Shown here: positions 34,877 to 42,665 of the stretch, piece by piece
How the letters are laid out: the number at the start of each line of letters is the position of its first letter
Numbering within the stretch: position 1 is the first letter of the stretch
From: JANQPX01 sp965204405
GTDB lineage: Bacteria; Pseudomonadota; Alphaproteobacteria; Geminicoccales; Geminicoccaceae
NCBI GenBank assembly: GCA_965204405.1
Contig: CBDBEN010000004.1
Location: forward strand, 1,178,001-1,242,000
DNA: 64,000 nucleotides
Direction of reading: 5' to 3'
Program-made: the position numbers and the translations under genes
The notes under the pieces: generated by a model
What the model was told of the DNA's origin: nothing
The model's database searches: none
The model's input: the letters and a program-made list of their open reading frames with translations, nothing else

Positions 34877-35756
34877 CGTGGTCCAATCCATGGTTTGGCG
34901 GGGGATGGCTCCCCCAATTACCGAGGAGGCGTTTCAAGAAAAATACCAGATGCTGTTCGTCATCGGCTGTGGTCGTTCCGGAACCACGATTTTCAGCCAC
35001 TGCTTGGCAAGGCATCATAGAATCGCGGAACTCAATGAACCTCTCCATATCTGGTTTGGCACCAGCTCCAAGGCTGATATCGTTTCACCCTTTGCCGGTC
35101 TCATGCAGGGCCTTTGCCGCCTCGACAGGAACCATGTGAGCGAAAGCGTCAAGGCCCGCTACCGCGCCATGGTTGACTATCATATGAAGAAGCGGGAGCC
35201 CGCCCCCATCATCTGCGACAAGCTCCCGCTCAACACGTTCCGGGTTGACTATATCTCCTCGATCTGCCCGACCGCCAAATTCATCCTCCTGCAGCGCTCA
35301 CCACGCGATGTTGCCCAATCCATCGAGCAATGCGTCAAGCGAGACGGTATATGGTGGGGGTTCAACGACTATAAATGGCGGGCAATTCGTCACTATGCCG
35401 AAAGCCAGCCAGAGCTACGCCATCTCATCCCTTATGCCATCGACGACTATTACCGCGGGTTGATCGAATGGCGTGTCAGTCAACATCTGGCAAAAAGTGA
35501 CCTTGCGAGGCTCGATCCGGCTCGGCACACGACCATCGACTATGAAGATTTCATTAGTGACCCAAGGCAAATTCTCGAAAAATCCTTCGCCTTTGCCGGG
35601 CTGGAACCGGATGACAGTGCGATCGACTACGCCATTGCCCAGGTCGGTCCAACAAGGCCCGTCAGTGATCAATCCCGAACATCGGCTATGGATGATCGAC
35701 TTCACGCGCTCATCCTCGACGGTGAGGTCGATCACGAGATCGGTGCTGTCGCCTAG
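34803..35756 (+). CDS. Sulfotransferase family protein
   Basis: A 317-residue PAPS-dependent sulfotransferase-like protein. The 5'-phosphosulfate loop is FVIGCGRSGTTIFSHCLARH (P-loop GCGRSGTT at 55-62). The 3'-phosphate-binding region is FILLQRSPRDVAQSIEQCVK, with the usual R-x-P-R-D-x-x-x-S pattern, and TTIDYEDFISDPRQILEKSF is the typical C-terminal helix region. Such enzymes put sulfate on carbohydrates, lipids or proteins; the substrate cannot be told. The ATG at 34803 has AAAGG eight bases upstream. No PAPS-making genes are nearby. The gene follows a low-GC stretch, which suggests acquisition. Confidence 0.85.
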   Translation: MKMIKDLLKKKLPQNYYYNLLTTHDVVQSMVWRGMAPPITEEAFQEKYQMLFVIGCGRSGTTIFSHCLARHHRIAELNEPLHIWFGTSSKADIVSPFAGLMQGLCRLDRNHVSESVKARYRAMVDYHMKKREPAPIICDKLPLNTFRVDYISSICPTAKFILLQRSPRDVAQSIEQCVKRDGIWWGFNDYKWRAIRHYAESQPELRHLIPYAIDDYYRGLIEWRVSQHLAKSDLARLDPARHTTIDYEDFISDPRQILEKSFAFAGLEPDDSAIDYAIAQVGPTRPVSDQSRTSAMDDRLHALILDGEVDHEIGAVA

Positions 35757-35891
35757 AAAAACATCCTCATCATCGACTTCTCTCCCATGAGAAATGGAAA
35801 GCTGGGCAGCGACATAGCCTGTACCGGCGCCAGCTGCGCCTGATCAAGACGGAATTGGCGGAAGAAGCCGTTTTCAATTTCTTAACCAATT

Positions 35892-35909
35892 CTGTGAATG
35901 ATCTCACAG
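35892..35909. promoter_or_regulatory. CRP/FNR-like site TGTGA-N6-TCACA
   Basis: CTGTGA ATGATC TCACAG is a perfect 6-bp inverted repeat whose core, TGTGA-N6-TCACA, is exactly the consensus bound by E. coli CRP and many relatives. It lies 78 bp upstream of the DUF3553 start codon and about 230 bp upstream of the PBP1A frame, a plausible activator position. Binding by a CRP-family protein is inference. Confidence 0.45.
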
Positions 35910-35986
35910 TCTGGCTCGCGATTTGCTGTTATGGGTGAAGATCGGGTAAACTGCACGTCCTGGTGTTGTGGTTTGGGGAATCCGCC

Positions 35987-36163
35987 ATGGATCCGCGTCT
36001 GGCACCCGGTGTTCGCGTGCGCCACCCGACCGAGGCCGATTGGGGAATTGGTCATGTGCAGTCCGTGGTCGGCGAGCGGGTGACCGTAAGCTTCGAAGAC
36101 CGGGGCAAAGTGGTGATAAACGCCAAGGTGATCAGCCTTGACATTGTCGAGCGGGAAACATGA
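35987..36163 (+). CDS. DUF3553 family small protein
   Basis: A 58-residue protein of the DUF3553 family, recognised from PGVRVRHPTEADWGIGHVQS and VTVSFEDRGKVVINAKVISL. The fold resembles the short beta-barrel (CarD/RapA-like) that contacts RNA polymerase or nucleic acid, but the function of the family is unknown. The ATG at 35987 has GGGGA seven bases upstream; the frame is open to 35963. It sits directly ahead of the PBP1A gene and may overlap it, so the two could be co-expressed. Confidence 0.82.
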   Translation: MDPRLAPGVRVRHPTEADWGIGHVQSVVGERVTVSFEDRGKVVINAKVISLDIVERET

Positions 36164-38150
36164 AAGGCGGGCTGGGAAGGCAAGAAGATGGCCGTTCCAG
36201 GCATTCTGGTCGGCTCTTTTGACCCGTGATCCGGAAAGTCGCTGTCAAACCCGCTTTTCGCGCGATGACAAACCCCGCTTCAGGCCTGCTGCTCATTGGC
36301 TGATCACCGGTCCGACGATCATGCTGCTTTTCGGCCTTGGCTATGTCTGGCTCCTGACGCTTGATTTGCCGACGGTTCGAACACTTAGCGCCGGTACCGA
36401 GCAGCCCGAAATCACACTGCTCGACTATGAGGGACGCGCTTTCGCGCGCCTTGGCGGCGGCCGTGGCCATGACCTCGGCCTGCACGAGATGTCGCCCTGG
36501 CTGCCTGCGGCGGCCGTGGCGATCGAGGATCATCGCTTCTACCAACATCCGGGCATCGACGTGATCGGCCTGACCCGGGCCTTGGTCAAGAATGTCATGG
36601 CCGGACGTGTGGTCCAGGGCGGCAGCACCATCAGCCAGCAGTTGGCAAAGCTCTCCTATGTCGGATCCGAGCGCAGCTATAGCCGAAAGCTGAGGGAAGC
36701 CGGCTATGCGCTTGCCATCGAGGCCCGTCTCAGCAAGCAGCAGATCCTGGAAGCCTATCTGAACAAGGTGTATCTCGGCGGCGGCGCTTATGGGGTCGAC
36801 GCGGCGGCGAGACGCTATTTTGCAAAACCCGCAAGCGATCTCACCCTGGCCGAAGCGGCGATGCTTGCAGGGCTTATCAAGGCGCCCTCCCGCTATGCGC
36901 CGACCCGAAAGCTGGAGGTTGCCCAAAATCGGGCGGCCCTTGTGCTTGCCCGGATGGCCGATGAAGGCATGATTAGCAGGCGCGAAGCCGACGCCGCGAT
37001 CGCCGAGCCGGCGACGCTGGCGATCGATGGCGACAGCGGCGATAGCGGACTTGGCTATTTTACGGACTGGGTCGGCGCGGAAAGCCGGCTATTCGCCAGC
37101 ACCCGTCAGCAAAGGCTTACCGTGCAAACGACGCTGGACCGGACAATGCAGCGTCATGCCGACCAAACAGTTCATGATCTCCTCGCCCGGTACGCGTCGG
37201 AAGCCGGCGCCTCCGAGGTTGCCCTGGTAGCCATGACCCCGCAGGGCAGGGTGAAAGCCATGGTTGGTGGCCGCGACTATGAAGAGAGCCAGTTCAACCG
37301 TGCTGTTCAAGCCCAGCGTCAGCCAGGTTCGGCCTTCAAGCTCTTTCTGTATCTTGCCGCTCTCGATGAGCAGATCAATCCTGACAACGGCATCTCCGCT
37401 GCCCCGATCGAGGTCGACGGCTGGCAACCGCGCAACGCCGACGATGCCTATCCCCGCCGGGTCAGCATTGCCCATGCCTTCAGCCGTTCGGTGAACACGG
37501 CCGCGGTGCGCCTGGCCGAGCATATCGGACGCGACAAGATCGTGCAGAAAGCCCGCCAGCTCGGGATCACCACGGACCTGCACGGCCACCCTAGTCTTGC
37601 CCTCGGCAGCGCCGAAGTAACCTTGCTGGAGCTAACCGCCGCTTATGCAGCGGTTGCCAATGGCGGCATGATGGTCTGGCCTGAAGGGATCAACAGCATT
37701 GCCGGCGACGATGATGCACCGCTCTATCGGCGCTTAGCCATCGACGAGCGCGTCCTCACCCCGGATGCGGTTGCCGACATGACGGCAATGCTGAAGGAGA
37801 CGCTGGTCATCGGCACTGGCTGGCGCGCCCAGCTTCCCGGTTTCGTCGCCGGCAAGACCGGCACCAGTTCCGACTATCGGGATGCCTGGTTCATCGGCTT
37901 TACCGGCAATCTGGTGGTCGGCGTCTGGGTCGGCAATGATGACGGCAAGCCGATGGAAAAGATCAGCGGCGGCGGCCTGCCCGCCTTGATGTTCCGGGAA
38001 TTCATGATCCGGTCCGGCGAAGCTCCCCTGCTCTTCCCGAAGCCGGAGACAGACGATTTGACCACGACACCCGTTGCTGCCGGCCAAGGCCCCGCCGCCC
38101 CGAAGGACGCGGGCTTCTTTGGATCATTCTTCGGCTTGTTCGATAGCTAG
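36138..38150 (+). CDS. Class A penicillin-binding protein (PBP1A-like)
   Basis: A bifunctional peptidoglycan synthase of up to 670 residues. One membrane helix (about 54-76) follows a cytoplasmic tail. The GT51 glycosyltransferase domain has the catalytic Glu in AVAIEDHRFYQHPGID (E130), with QGGSTISQQLAK and RLSKQQILEAYLNKVYLGGG. The transpeptidase domain has S398-x-x-K401 (PGSAFKLF), S451-V-N and K573-T-G-T. The frame begins at a TTG at 36138 that overlaps DUF3553 by 26 bp; no convincing start with a ribosome site is visible before the membrane helix, so the N-terminus is uncertain. It converges with a SPOR gene, another wall-linked protein. Confidence 0.93.
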   Translation: MTLSSGKHERRAGKARRWPFQAFWSALLTRDPESRCQTRFSRDDKPRFRPAAHWLITGPTIMLLFGLGYVWLLTLDLPTVRTLSAGTEQPEITLLDYEGRAFARLGGGRGHDLGLHEMSPWLPAAAVAIEDHRFYQHPGIDVIGLTRALVKNVMAGRVVQGGSTISQQLAKLSYVGSERSYSRKLREAGYALAIEARLSKQQILEAYLNKVYLGGGAYGVDAAARRYFAKPASDLTLAEAAMLAGLIKAPSRYAPTRKLEVAQNRAALVLARMADEGMISRREADAAIAEPATLAIDGDSGDSGLGYFTDWVGAESRLFASTRQQRLTVQTTLDRTMQRHADQTVHDLLARYASEAGASEVALVAMTPQGRVKAMVGGRDYEESQFNRAVQAQRQPGSAFKLFLYLAALDEQINPDNGISAAPIEVDGWQPRNADDAYPRRVSIAHAFSRSVNTAAVRLAEHIGRDKIVQKARQLGITTDLHGHPSLALGSAEVTLLELTAAYAAVANGGMMVWPEGINSIAGDDDAPLYRRLAIDERVLTPDAVADMTAMLKETLVIGTGWRAQLPGFVAGKTGTSSDYRDAWFIGFTGNLVVGVWVGNDDGKPMEKISGGGLPALMFREFMIRSGEAPLLFPKPETDDLTTTPVAAGQGPAAPKDAGFFGSFFGLFDS

Positions 38151-38186
38151 CGGCGTGACCACGTCGCTTGGCTCCGACAACTTTGG

Positions 38187-39044
38187 TCAGCGGCGAACAA
38201 TCGAACAGGCCACTTCCTGCTCCCTTAGCCTAGCACAGAGGCTGCCTGCGTCATCAAGACTGGGAATCGTGCCTGCGAGGACCCGGTAAGCCGTGCCGTT
38301 CTCATCCTGAATACGCTCGAATTGAGGCGTCAGATTGTCGAGGAGCGGGCCGAGATCAGCTCGAAAACCAGCCCACATATAACGCGCGCCAACCTCTTTT
38401 CGATAGGCGCCGAGATAGAGCTGATACCCTTCGCCGGAGACCAATGTCTGGCGCTGCTCATCGATATTGGTGGTCGATTCGCGAGCTGTAACCAAAGCCT
38501 TCATGGCCTGAAGCGCTGCCTCGGCATCGGAATCACGAATGGCTTCCCGAGGGGCAAGCTGGATGGGATCGACTATTTCGCTCAATGGCTCCTTGGCAAC
38601 CTTGCCCTGGTCAGCGATCGGTGCCGACGACAAATGCGCTTCGGCGATCCCCGTCCTGGAAGAGCCGCCAAAACCAAACCACTGCCAAAGCGGCCCCGCC
38701 ATCGTCAAAACGGCGACCGCCGTACTCGTGACCGCGATCACGCAAGCAGCTCGACCGAGGCGGCGTCTGTTCGGCTGCCCTTTATCGGTTCTATGGGCGG
38801 CCCCACCGACAGCCCGACGACGGCGACCACTCGGCGGCGAACCGGCGGAAGCCCATCCCGACGCCGCCATGGTCTGTGCATAGGGACTGACGGATTTGGA
38901 CCTGAGTACCGGTACGGATCTACGTGATGTCAATTCGATCGACTGTTCACTCTTCCGCTCCTTCACGCGCCATCCATTGACGCCCGGCGGCGGCTTCCGA
39001 GCAGCATTGGCTTGACTGACTTTTGGAAATCTCAACCCCTTCAT
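38187..39044 (-). CDS. Second membrane-anchored SPOR domain protein
   Basis: A 285-residue single-pass protein with a basic cytoplasmic N-terminus (about 95 residues, many R and K), one membrane helix (AACVIAVTSTAVAVLTMAGP, then LWQWF), and a periplasmic part ending in a SPOR-like domain (GYQLYLGAYRKEVGARYMWA, then GTAYRVLAGTIPSLDDAGSL and CARLREQEVACSIV). It has the same layout as the SPOR protein at 25296-26267, including two C-terminal cysteines, but low sequence likeness. It converges with the PBP1A gene, and a strong AT-rich dyad lies just upstream of its start. Confidence 0.8.
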   Translation of the reverse strand: MKGLRFPKVSQANAARKPPPGVNGWRVKERKSEQSIELTSRRSVPVLRSKSVSPYAQTMAASGWASAGSPPSGRRRRAVGGAAHRTDKGQPNRRRLGRAACVIAVTSTAVAVLTMAGPLWQWFGFGGSSRTGIAEAHLSSAPIADQGKVAKEPLSEIVDPIQLAPREAIRDSDAEAALQAMKALVTARESTTNIDEQRQTLVSGEGYQLYLGAYRKEVGARYMWAGFRADLGPLLDNLTPQFERIQDENGTAYRVLAGTIPSLDDAGSLCARLREQEVACSIVRR

Positions 39045-39090
39045 CTATTTGTTTCCTTTACTGTAGAAATACAAGTTAACATTAGTAAAA

Positions 39091-39143
39091 AAATCACTAA
39101 AAATTATTTGAATTTCGAATTACTCCAAATAATCAAGTGATTT
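39091..39143. promoter_or_regulatory. Nested AT-rich dyad upstream of SPOR gene
   Basis: Two pairs of perfect 8-bp inverted repeats are nested around one centre: AAATCACT (39091-39098) with AGTGATTT (39136-39143), and ATTATTTG (39103-39110) with CAAATAAT (39126-39133). It begins about 47 bp upstream of the SPOR gene start codon, so it could be a binding site for a dimeric or tetrameric regulator, or a hairpin in the 5' leader. Confidence 0.5.
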
Positions 39144-39509
39144 ATTGTTATGTATATCGATAGGTATTTTTATTCAATTGTAATGTTATATCGCCTCATA
39201 GTGAATCGATCCCGTCATTTTCTACAAATAGGGGAATAGAACCAAGCTTCCCGACGATTGGCCTCCACGTCGCCGGCGTGCCGCTTGAGCTGGTTGGAAT
39301 CCTGATGGCGATGCGCCCACCACAAACACTTTAGCAAAGGAACGGAACGGTTCAGCCGAAAGCCTGCTGGCTCGCAGTCAGAAGAAAGGCGGTTTTGTCG
39401 GAGAACCTGAAGACGACCTTTCTCGTGCCGGTGGCTTATTCGAAAGGAAACGACCCAGTTTTTGGCTACTAAAAGCGTCGCCGTTTGAGGATTACGCGGT
39501 GCCAGCCCT

Positions 39510-39566
39510 CTCCCCCGCCTAACCACCCCAACGTACCGACGATAATCGGGCGGTTGGGCGGGGGAG
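39510..39566. terminator. GC-rich hairpin downstream of rsmB
   Basis: CTCCCCCGCCTAACC (39510-39524) and GGTTGGGCGGGGGAG (39552-39566) pair at 14 of 15 positions across a 27-nt loop. It lies 36 bp beyond the rsmB stop codon. There is no T-run on either strand, so a factor-assisted terminator or RNA-stabilising hairpin is more likely than a classic intrinsic terminator. Confidence 0.5.
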
Positions 39567-39601
39567 CGGGCTGGATCGACCTGTCAGGGATATGCGCTAG
39601 A

Positions 39602-40978
39602 TCAGGATACGCGCTGCAGCCTTGCTATGAAGAAGCCATCCATGCCGCCTTGGTCAGCAAGATGGCAGGGCAGCGTGCGCACTTCACCCTTGGCGGTGAT
39701 GTCGACCGGCAGGCCGAACAGCTCTTCGGCAGCGATCGGAATCCGCGCCAGCGGCAAGCCATCCGCCAGGACCTTCTCGATCAGCCCTTCACCTTCTTCC
39801 GGCTGAAGAGAACAGACGGCATAAATCAGGATCCCCCCCGGAACCAGCATGTCGATGGTGGTCCGGATGAGCTTTGCCTGAAGCTCGGCCATGCGCACGA
39901 CATCGCCCGACGTCTTTTGCCAGGCGACGTCGGGATGGCGACGGATGGTCCCGGTCGCCGTGCAAGGAGCATCCAGAAGTGCCAGCACCGCCGGTTCCGG
40001 CGCCCGCCATTCCAAAGCATCGGCGACGATCACCTCGGCGTCCAGCTCCAGACGGGCAAGGTTTTCACGAAGGCGCTCCGCTCGTTTCTCCGAGGCCTCG
40101 ATCGACGTCACTTTGGCACCGGCTGCCGCAAGCTGGGCCGTCTTGCCGCCGGGCGCTGCGCAGAGATCGACCACATGCCGGCCTTTGAGCGGACCGAGAA
40201 GACGGGCCGGCAAGGTTGCTGCGATATCCTGGACCCACCATTTGCCGCTGTCATAACCTGGCAGAGCCTCAATTTGACCACCGGCCAATCGCCTGATCGA
40301 CTGCTCGCCGATCAGCTCTCCTTCGAGTGCCTTGATCCAGGGCTTGGGATCGCCCTTCATTGTGATATCGAGAGGCGGTTCGCCGAGTTGTGCCTCAGCA
40401 ATCCGGCGCGTCACGTCCTCGCCATAAGCCTCGGTCCAGCTTTCCCAAAGCCAGTCCGGCAGGTTGAGCCTCGGCGCGTCCTGGCGCTTTTCGATCCCGG
40501 CAAGCTCGTTGCCAAGGCGCCTCAGCACCGCGTTGACCAGCCCGGCCGCATAGCTGGCGCGCCCCTCCGCCAGCGCCACCGTTTCGCCGACCGCAGCATG
40601 GGCGGGCGTTTTCAGGAACATGAGCTGAGCCGCCCCCAGACGCAGGATATTTCGGACCTTGGGGTCGGGAGCTTTTTTCAGATACCGGTCCAGCGCCTCA
40701 TCGATCTGACCGCGCCGCCTGAGAACGGTGGTGATCAGCAGACGGGCAAAGGCACGATCCCGCGTCTCCAGCGAATCCAGTTTCGAATGGCCGGCGAACG
40801 CCTCATCGAAAGGGCGTTGATCGCCAAAAACCCGGCCGAGAACATCGAGAGCCAAACGCCTCGGCGTGGTCGGGCGGTCATCGCTTCCCGCCCGCCCGCC
40901 GGACGGGTTCTTTGCCTTTCCCGGCGAGCGTTTGGCAGGCTTTGTCGATAGCGTCAGACGTTCTTTCATCTCAGGCAA
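39602..40978 (-). CDS. rsmB: RsmB-like 16S rRNA (cytosine-5) methyltransferase
   Basis: A 458-residue m5C methyltransferase of the Sun/RsmB/NOL1 group, which modifies 16S rRNA (C967 in E. coli). An N-terminal NusB-like RNA-binding domain (about 40-170, with RLALDVLGRVFGDQRPFDEA and GLVNAVLRRLGNELAG) is followed by the Rossmann methyltransferase, with SAM motif VVDLCAAPGGKTAQLAAAGA, catalytic motifs LLDAPCTATGTIRRHPDVAW and LIYAVCSLQPEEGEG. The latter two carry the two active-site cysteines. Its start overlaps the lysS stop by 8 bp, so the pair is probably one transcript. Another RNA target is possible, as the family is broad. Confidence 0.92.
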   Translation of the reverse strand: MPEMKERLTLSTKPAKRSPGKAKNPSGGRAGSDDRPTTPRRLALDVLGRVFGDQRPFDEAFAGHSKLDSLETRDRAFARLLITTVLRRRGQIDEALDRYLKKAPDPKVRNILRLGAAQLMFLKTPAHAAVGETVALAEGRASYAAGLVNAVLRRLGNELAGIEKRQDAPRLNLPDWLWESWTEAYGEDVTRRIAEAQLGEPPLDITMKGDPKPWIKALEGELIGEQSIRRLAGGQIEALPGYDSGKWWVQDIAATLPARLLGPLKGRHVVDLCAAPGGKTAQLAAAGAKVTSIEASEKRAERLRENLARLELDAEVIVADALEWRAPEPAVLALLDAPCTATGTIRRHPDVAWQKTSGDVVRMAELQAKLIRTTIDMLVPGGILIYAVCSLQPEEGEGLIEKVLADGLPLARIPIAAEELFGLPVDITAKGEVRTLPCHLADQGGMDGFFIARLQRVS

Positions 40979-42578
40979 CCGACTTACCGAGTGTTTCGCC
41001 CTTCAAGACCTGTTCGATTAGGGCCCTGGTCTCTTCCGGTCCGTAGAAGGCGACGAACGAACCGAACCGCGGCCCTTCGCTCTGGCCGAGTAGAATCTCG
41101 TAGAGCGCCTTGAACCAGCCCCGGAGATTATCGGCAAAGCCATGGCGCTTACCGATCTCGTAGACTTCCTCCTGGATCCGTGCTGCAGCAGCGTCGGGTT
41201 GATCGTAGTCCATCTCAAAACCGTCGAGGAATACCGAAAGCTCCTCCAGCCCTTGGCGCTCCTCCTCGCTCGGCAGGCGATACGCCTTATTCGGCTTTAC
41301 GAAGTCCCGGTAATAAGCAAGCGCATGCTCGACCAGCTCAGCCAGAAGCGGCATCGCTTCCGGCGTGGCATCAGGCGCATAGCGCTTGATGAACGCCCAG
41401 AGAACATCTGGCTCTTCGGCATTCACCACGCTGGCCAGATTGAGCAGCATCGCGAAGCTGATGGGCAGGCCACCCGGCGGCGGCTGCCGTCTGTGCATAT
41501 GCCAGACAGGGTTCGCATAGCGCTTGGCGTCGTCCTGCTCCGGGAACTTGTCCAGAAAGGTCGAGTAATCATCCACCTGACGAGGAATAACATCGAAGTA
41601 AAGCCGCTTCGCTTTCTTCGGCGACTGGTACATGAAGAGCTTCAGACTCTCCTTCGGACCGTAGGTCAGCCACTCGTCGACGGAGAGGCCATTTCCCTTG
41701 GACTTCGAGATCTTCTGGCCCTGCTCGTCCAAAAACAGCTCGTAGAAAAAACCCTCGGGCGGCGTTGCGCCAAGGATCTGGCAGATCCGGCTCGACACCT
41801 TGTGGCTGTCGATCAGGTCCTTGCCGGACATCTCATAGTCGACACCGAGCGCCGCCCAGCGCATCGCCCAGTCCGGGCGCCATTGCAGCTTGGCATTACC
41901 ATCCAGCGCCGACTGAGTGACAGGGACGCCCTGCTCGTTTTCATAAACAACAGTGCCCGCCTCCGGATCCGTGTCGAGGATCGGCACCTGCAAGACGATC
42001 CCCGTCTCAGGGCAGATGGGCAGCACCGGGCTGTAGGTCTCGCGGCGCTCCGGTCCGAGCAGCGGCGTGACGACCTGCTTGATCCGGTCGTGGCGCTCCA
42101 GCACCCGCCGGATCGCCTCGTTGAACGTGCCGTCCTTATAGAGCTTGGTCGAGCTTTGATGCTCATACTCGAAGCCGAACCCATCCAGGAAGTCCTTCAG
42201 GCGGCCATTCATATGATCGCCGAAGCTCTGATGGGTGCCGAACGGATCCGGGATCGCCGTCAGCGGTTTTCCCAGATGTTCCGCTACCATCTCCTGATTC
42301 GGCAGGTTGTCCGGTATTTTCCTGAGCCCGTCCATATCGTCGGAAAAGGCATAGAGCCGGCTTGGAATGTCACACAGCAAATCAAAGACGTGACGGACCA
42401 GCGATGTCCGAAAAACCTCCCCGAACGTCCCGATGTGGGGCAGCCCGGAAGGACCATAGCCGGTCTCGAACAGCACGAAGCCTTTTTCCGGCGGGTTCTT
42501 CTCCACCCGCTCAATCACCTTCAGTGCCTCAACGACGGGCCAAGCCTTGCTTTGGCGCAACAAATCCAGATCGGTCAT
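40971..42578 (-). CDS. lysS: Class I lysyl-tRNA synthetase
   Basis: A 535-residue class I LysRS, the type found in archaea and many alphaproteobacteria in place of the class II enzyme. It charges tRNA-Lys. HIGH-like GPSGLPHIGTFGEVFRTSLV is near residue 45, and the KMSKS motif is QKISKSKGNGLS. SDDMDGLRKIPDNLP and DLIDSHKVSSRICQILGA are family-specific stretches. The frame is open to 42614, but MTDLDLLRQSKAWP at 42578 is the expected start. It overlaps rsmB by 8 bp. Confidence 0.96.
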   Translation of the reverse strand: MTDLDLLRQSKAWPVVEALKVIERVEKNPPEKGFVLFETGYGPSGLPHIGTFGEVFRTSLVRHVFDLLCDIPSRLYAFSDDMDGLRKIPDNLPNQEMVAEHLGKPLTAIPDPFGTHQSFGDHMNGRLKDFLDGFGFEYEHQSSTKLYKDGTFNEAIRRVLERHDRIKQVVTPLLGPERRETYSPVLPICPETGIVLQVPILDTDPEAGTVVYENEQGVPVTQSALDGNAKLQWRPDWAMRWAALGVDYEMSGKDLIDSHKVSSRICQILGATPPEGFFYELFLDEQGQKISKSKGNGLSVDEWLTYGPKESLKLFMYQSPKKAKRLYFDVIPRQVDDYSTFLDKFPEQDDAKRYANPVWHMHRRQPPPGGLPISFAMLLNLASVVNAEEPDVLWAFIKRYAPDATPEAMPLLAELVEHALAYYRDFVKPNKAYRLPSEEERQGLEELSVFLDGFEMDYDQPDAAAARIQEEVYEIGKRHGFADNLRGWFKALYEILLGQSEGPRFGSFVAFYGPEETRALIEQVLKGETLGKSVA

Positions 42579-42665
42579 GGGGTCAACAGCTCTGATGAGA
42601 GATAATCGGCGCATCTTACGCCATTTCCAAAAACTTAGAACCCTGGGGGATTGAACGCGTAGCGT

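Larger units (their letters stand above)
39045..39601. other. 557-bp gene-free region, AT-rich then GC-rich
   Basis: Between the 5' end of the SPOR gene and the 3' end of rsmB. About 39050-39220 is very AT-rich and holds a nested dyad. The rest is of normal composition and ends in a GC-rich hairpin. A minus-strand frame at 39215-39526 (103 codons) shows no domain and is probably chance. I find no tRNA. Confidence 0.4.

Noticed and set aside
39285..39305. tRNA T-loop-like GGTTGGAATCC
   Set aside because: It lacks the invariant TTC of the T-loop and no acceptor, D or anticodon stems could be built around it.
39485..40951. 488-codon frame antisense to rsmB
   Set aside because: It covers a complete rsmB gene with all catalytic motifs; the antisense product shows no domain.
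41142..42605. 487-codon frame antisense to lysS
   Set aside because: Shadow of a complete class I lysyl-tRNA synthetase.
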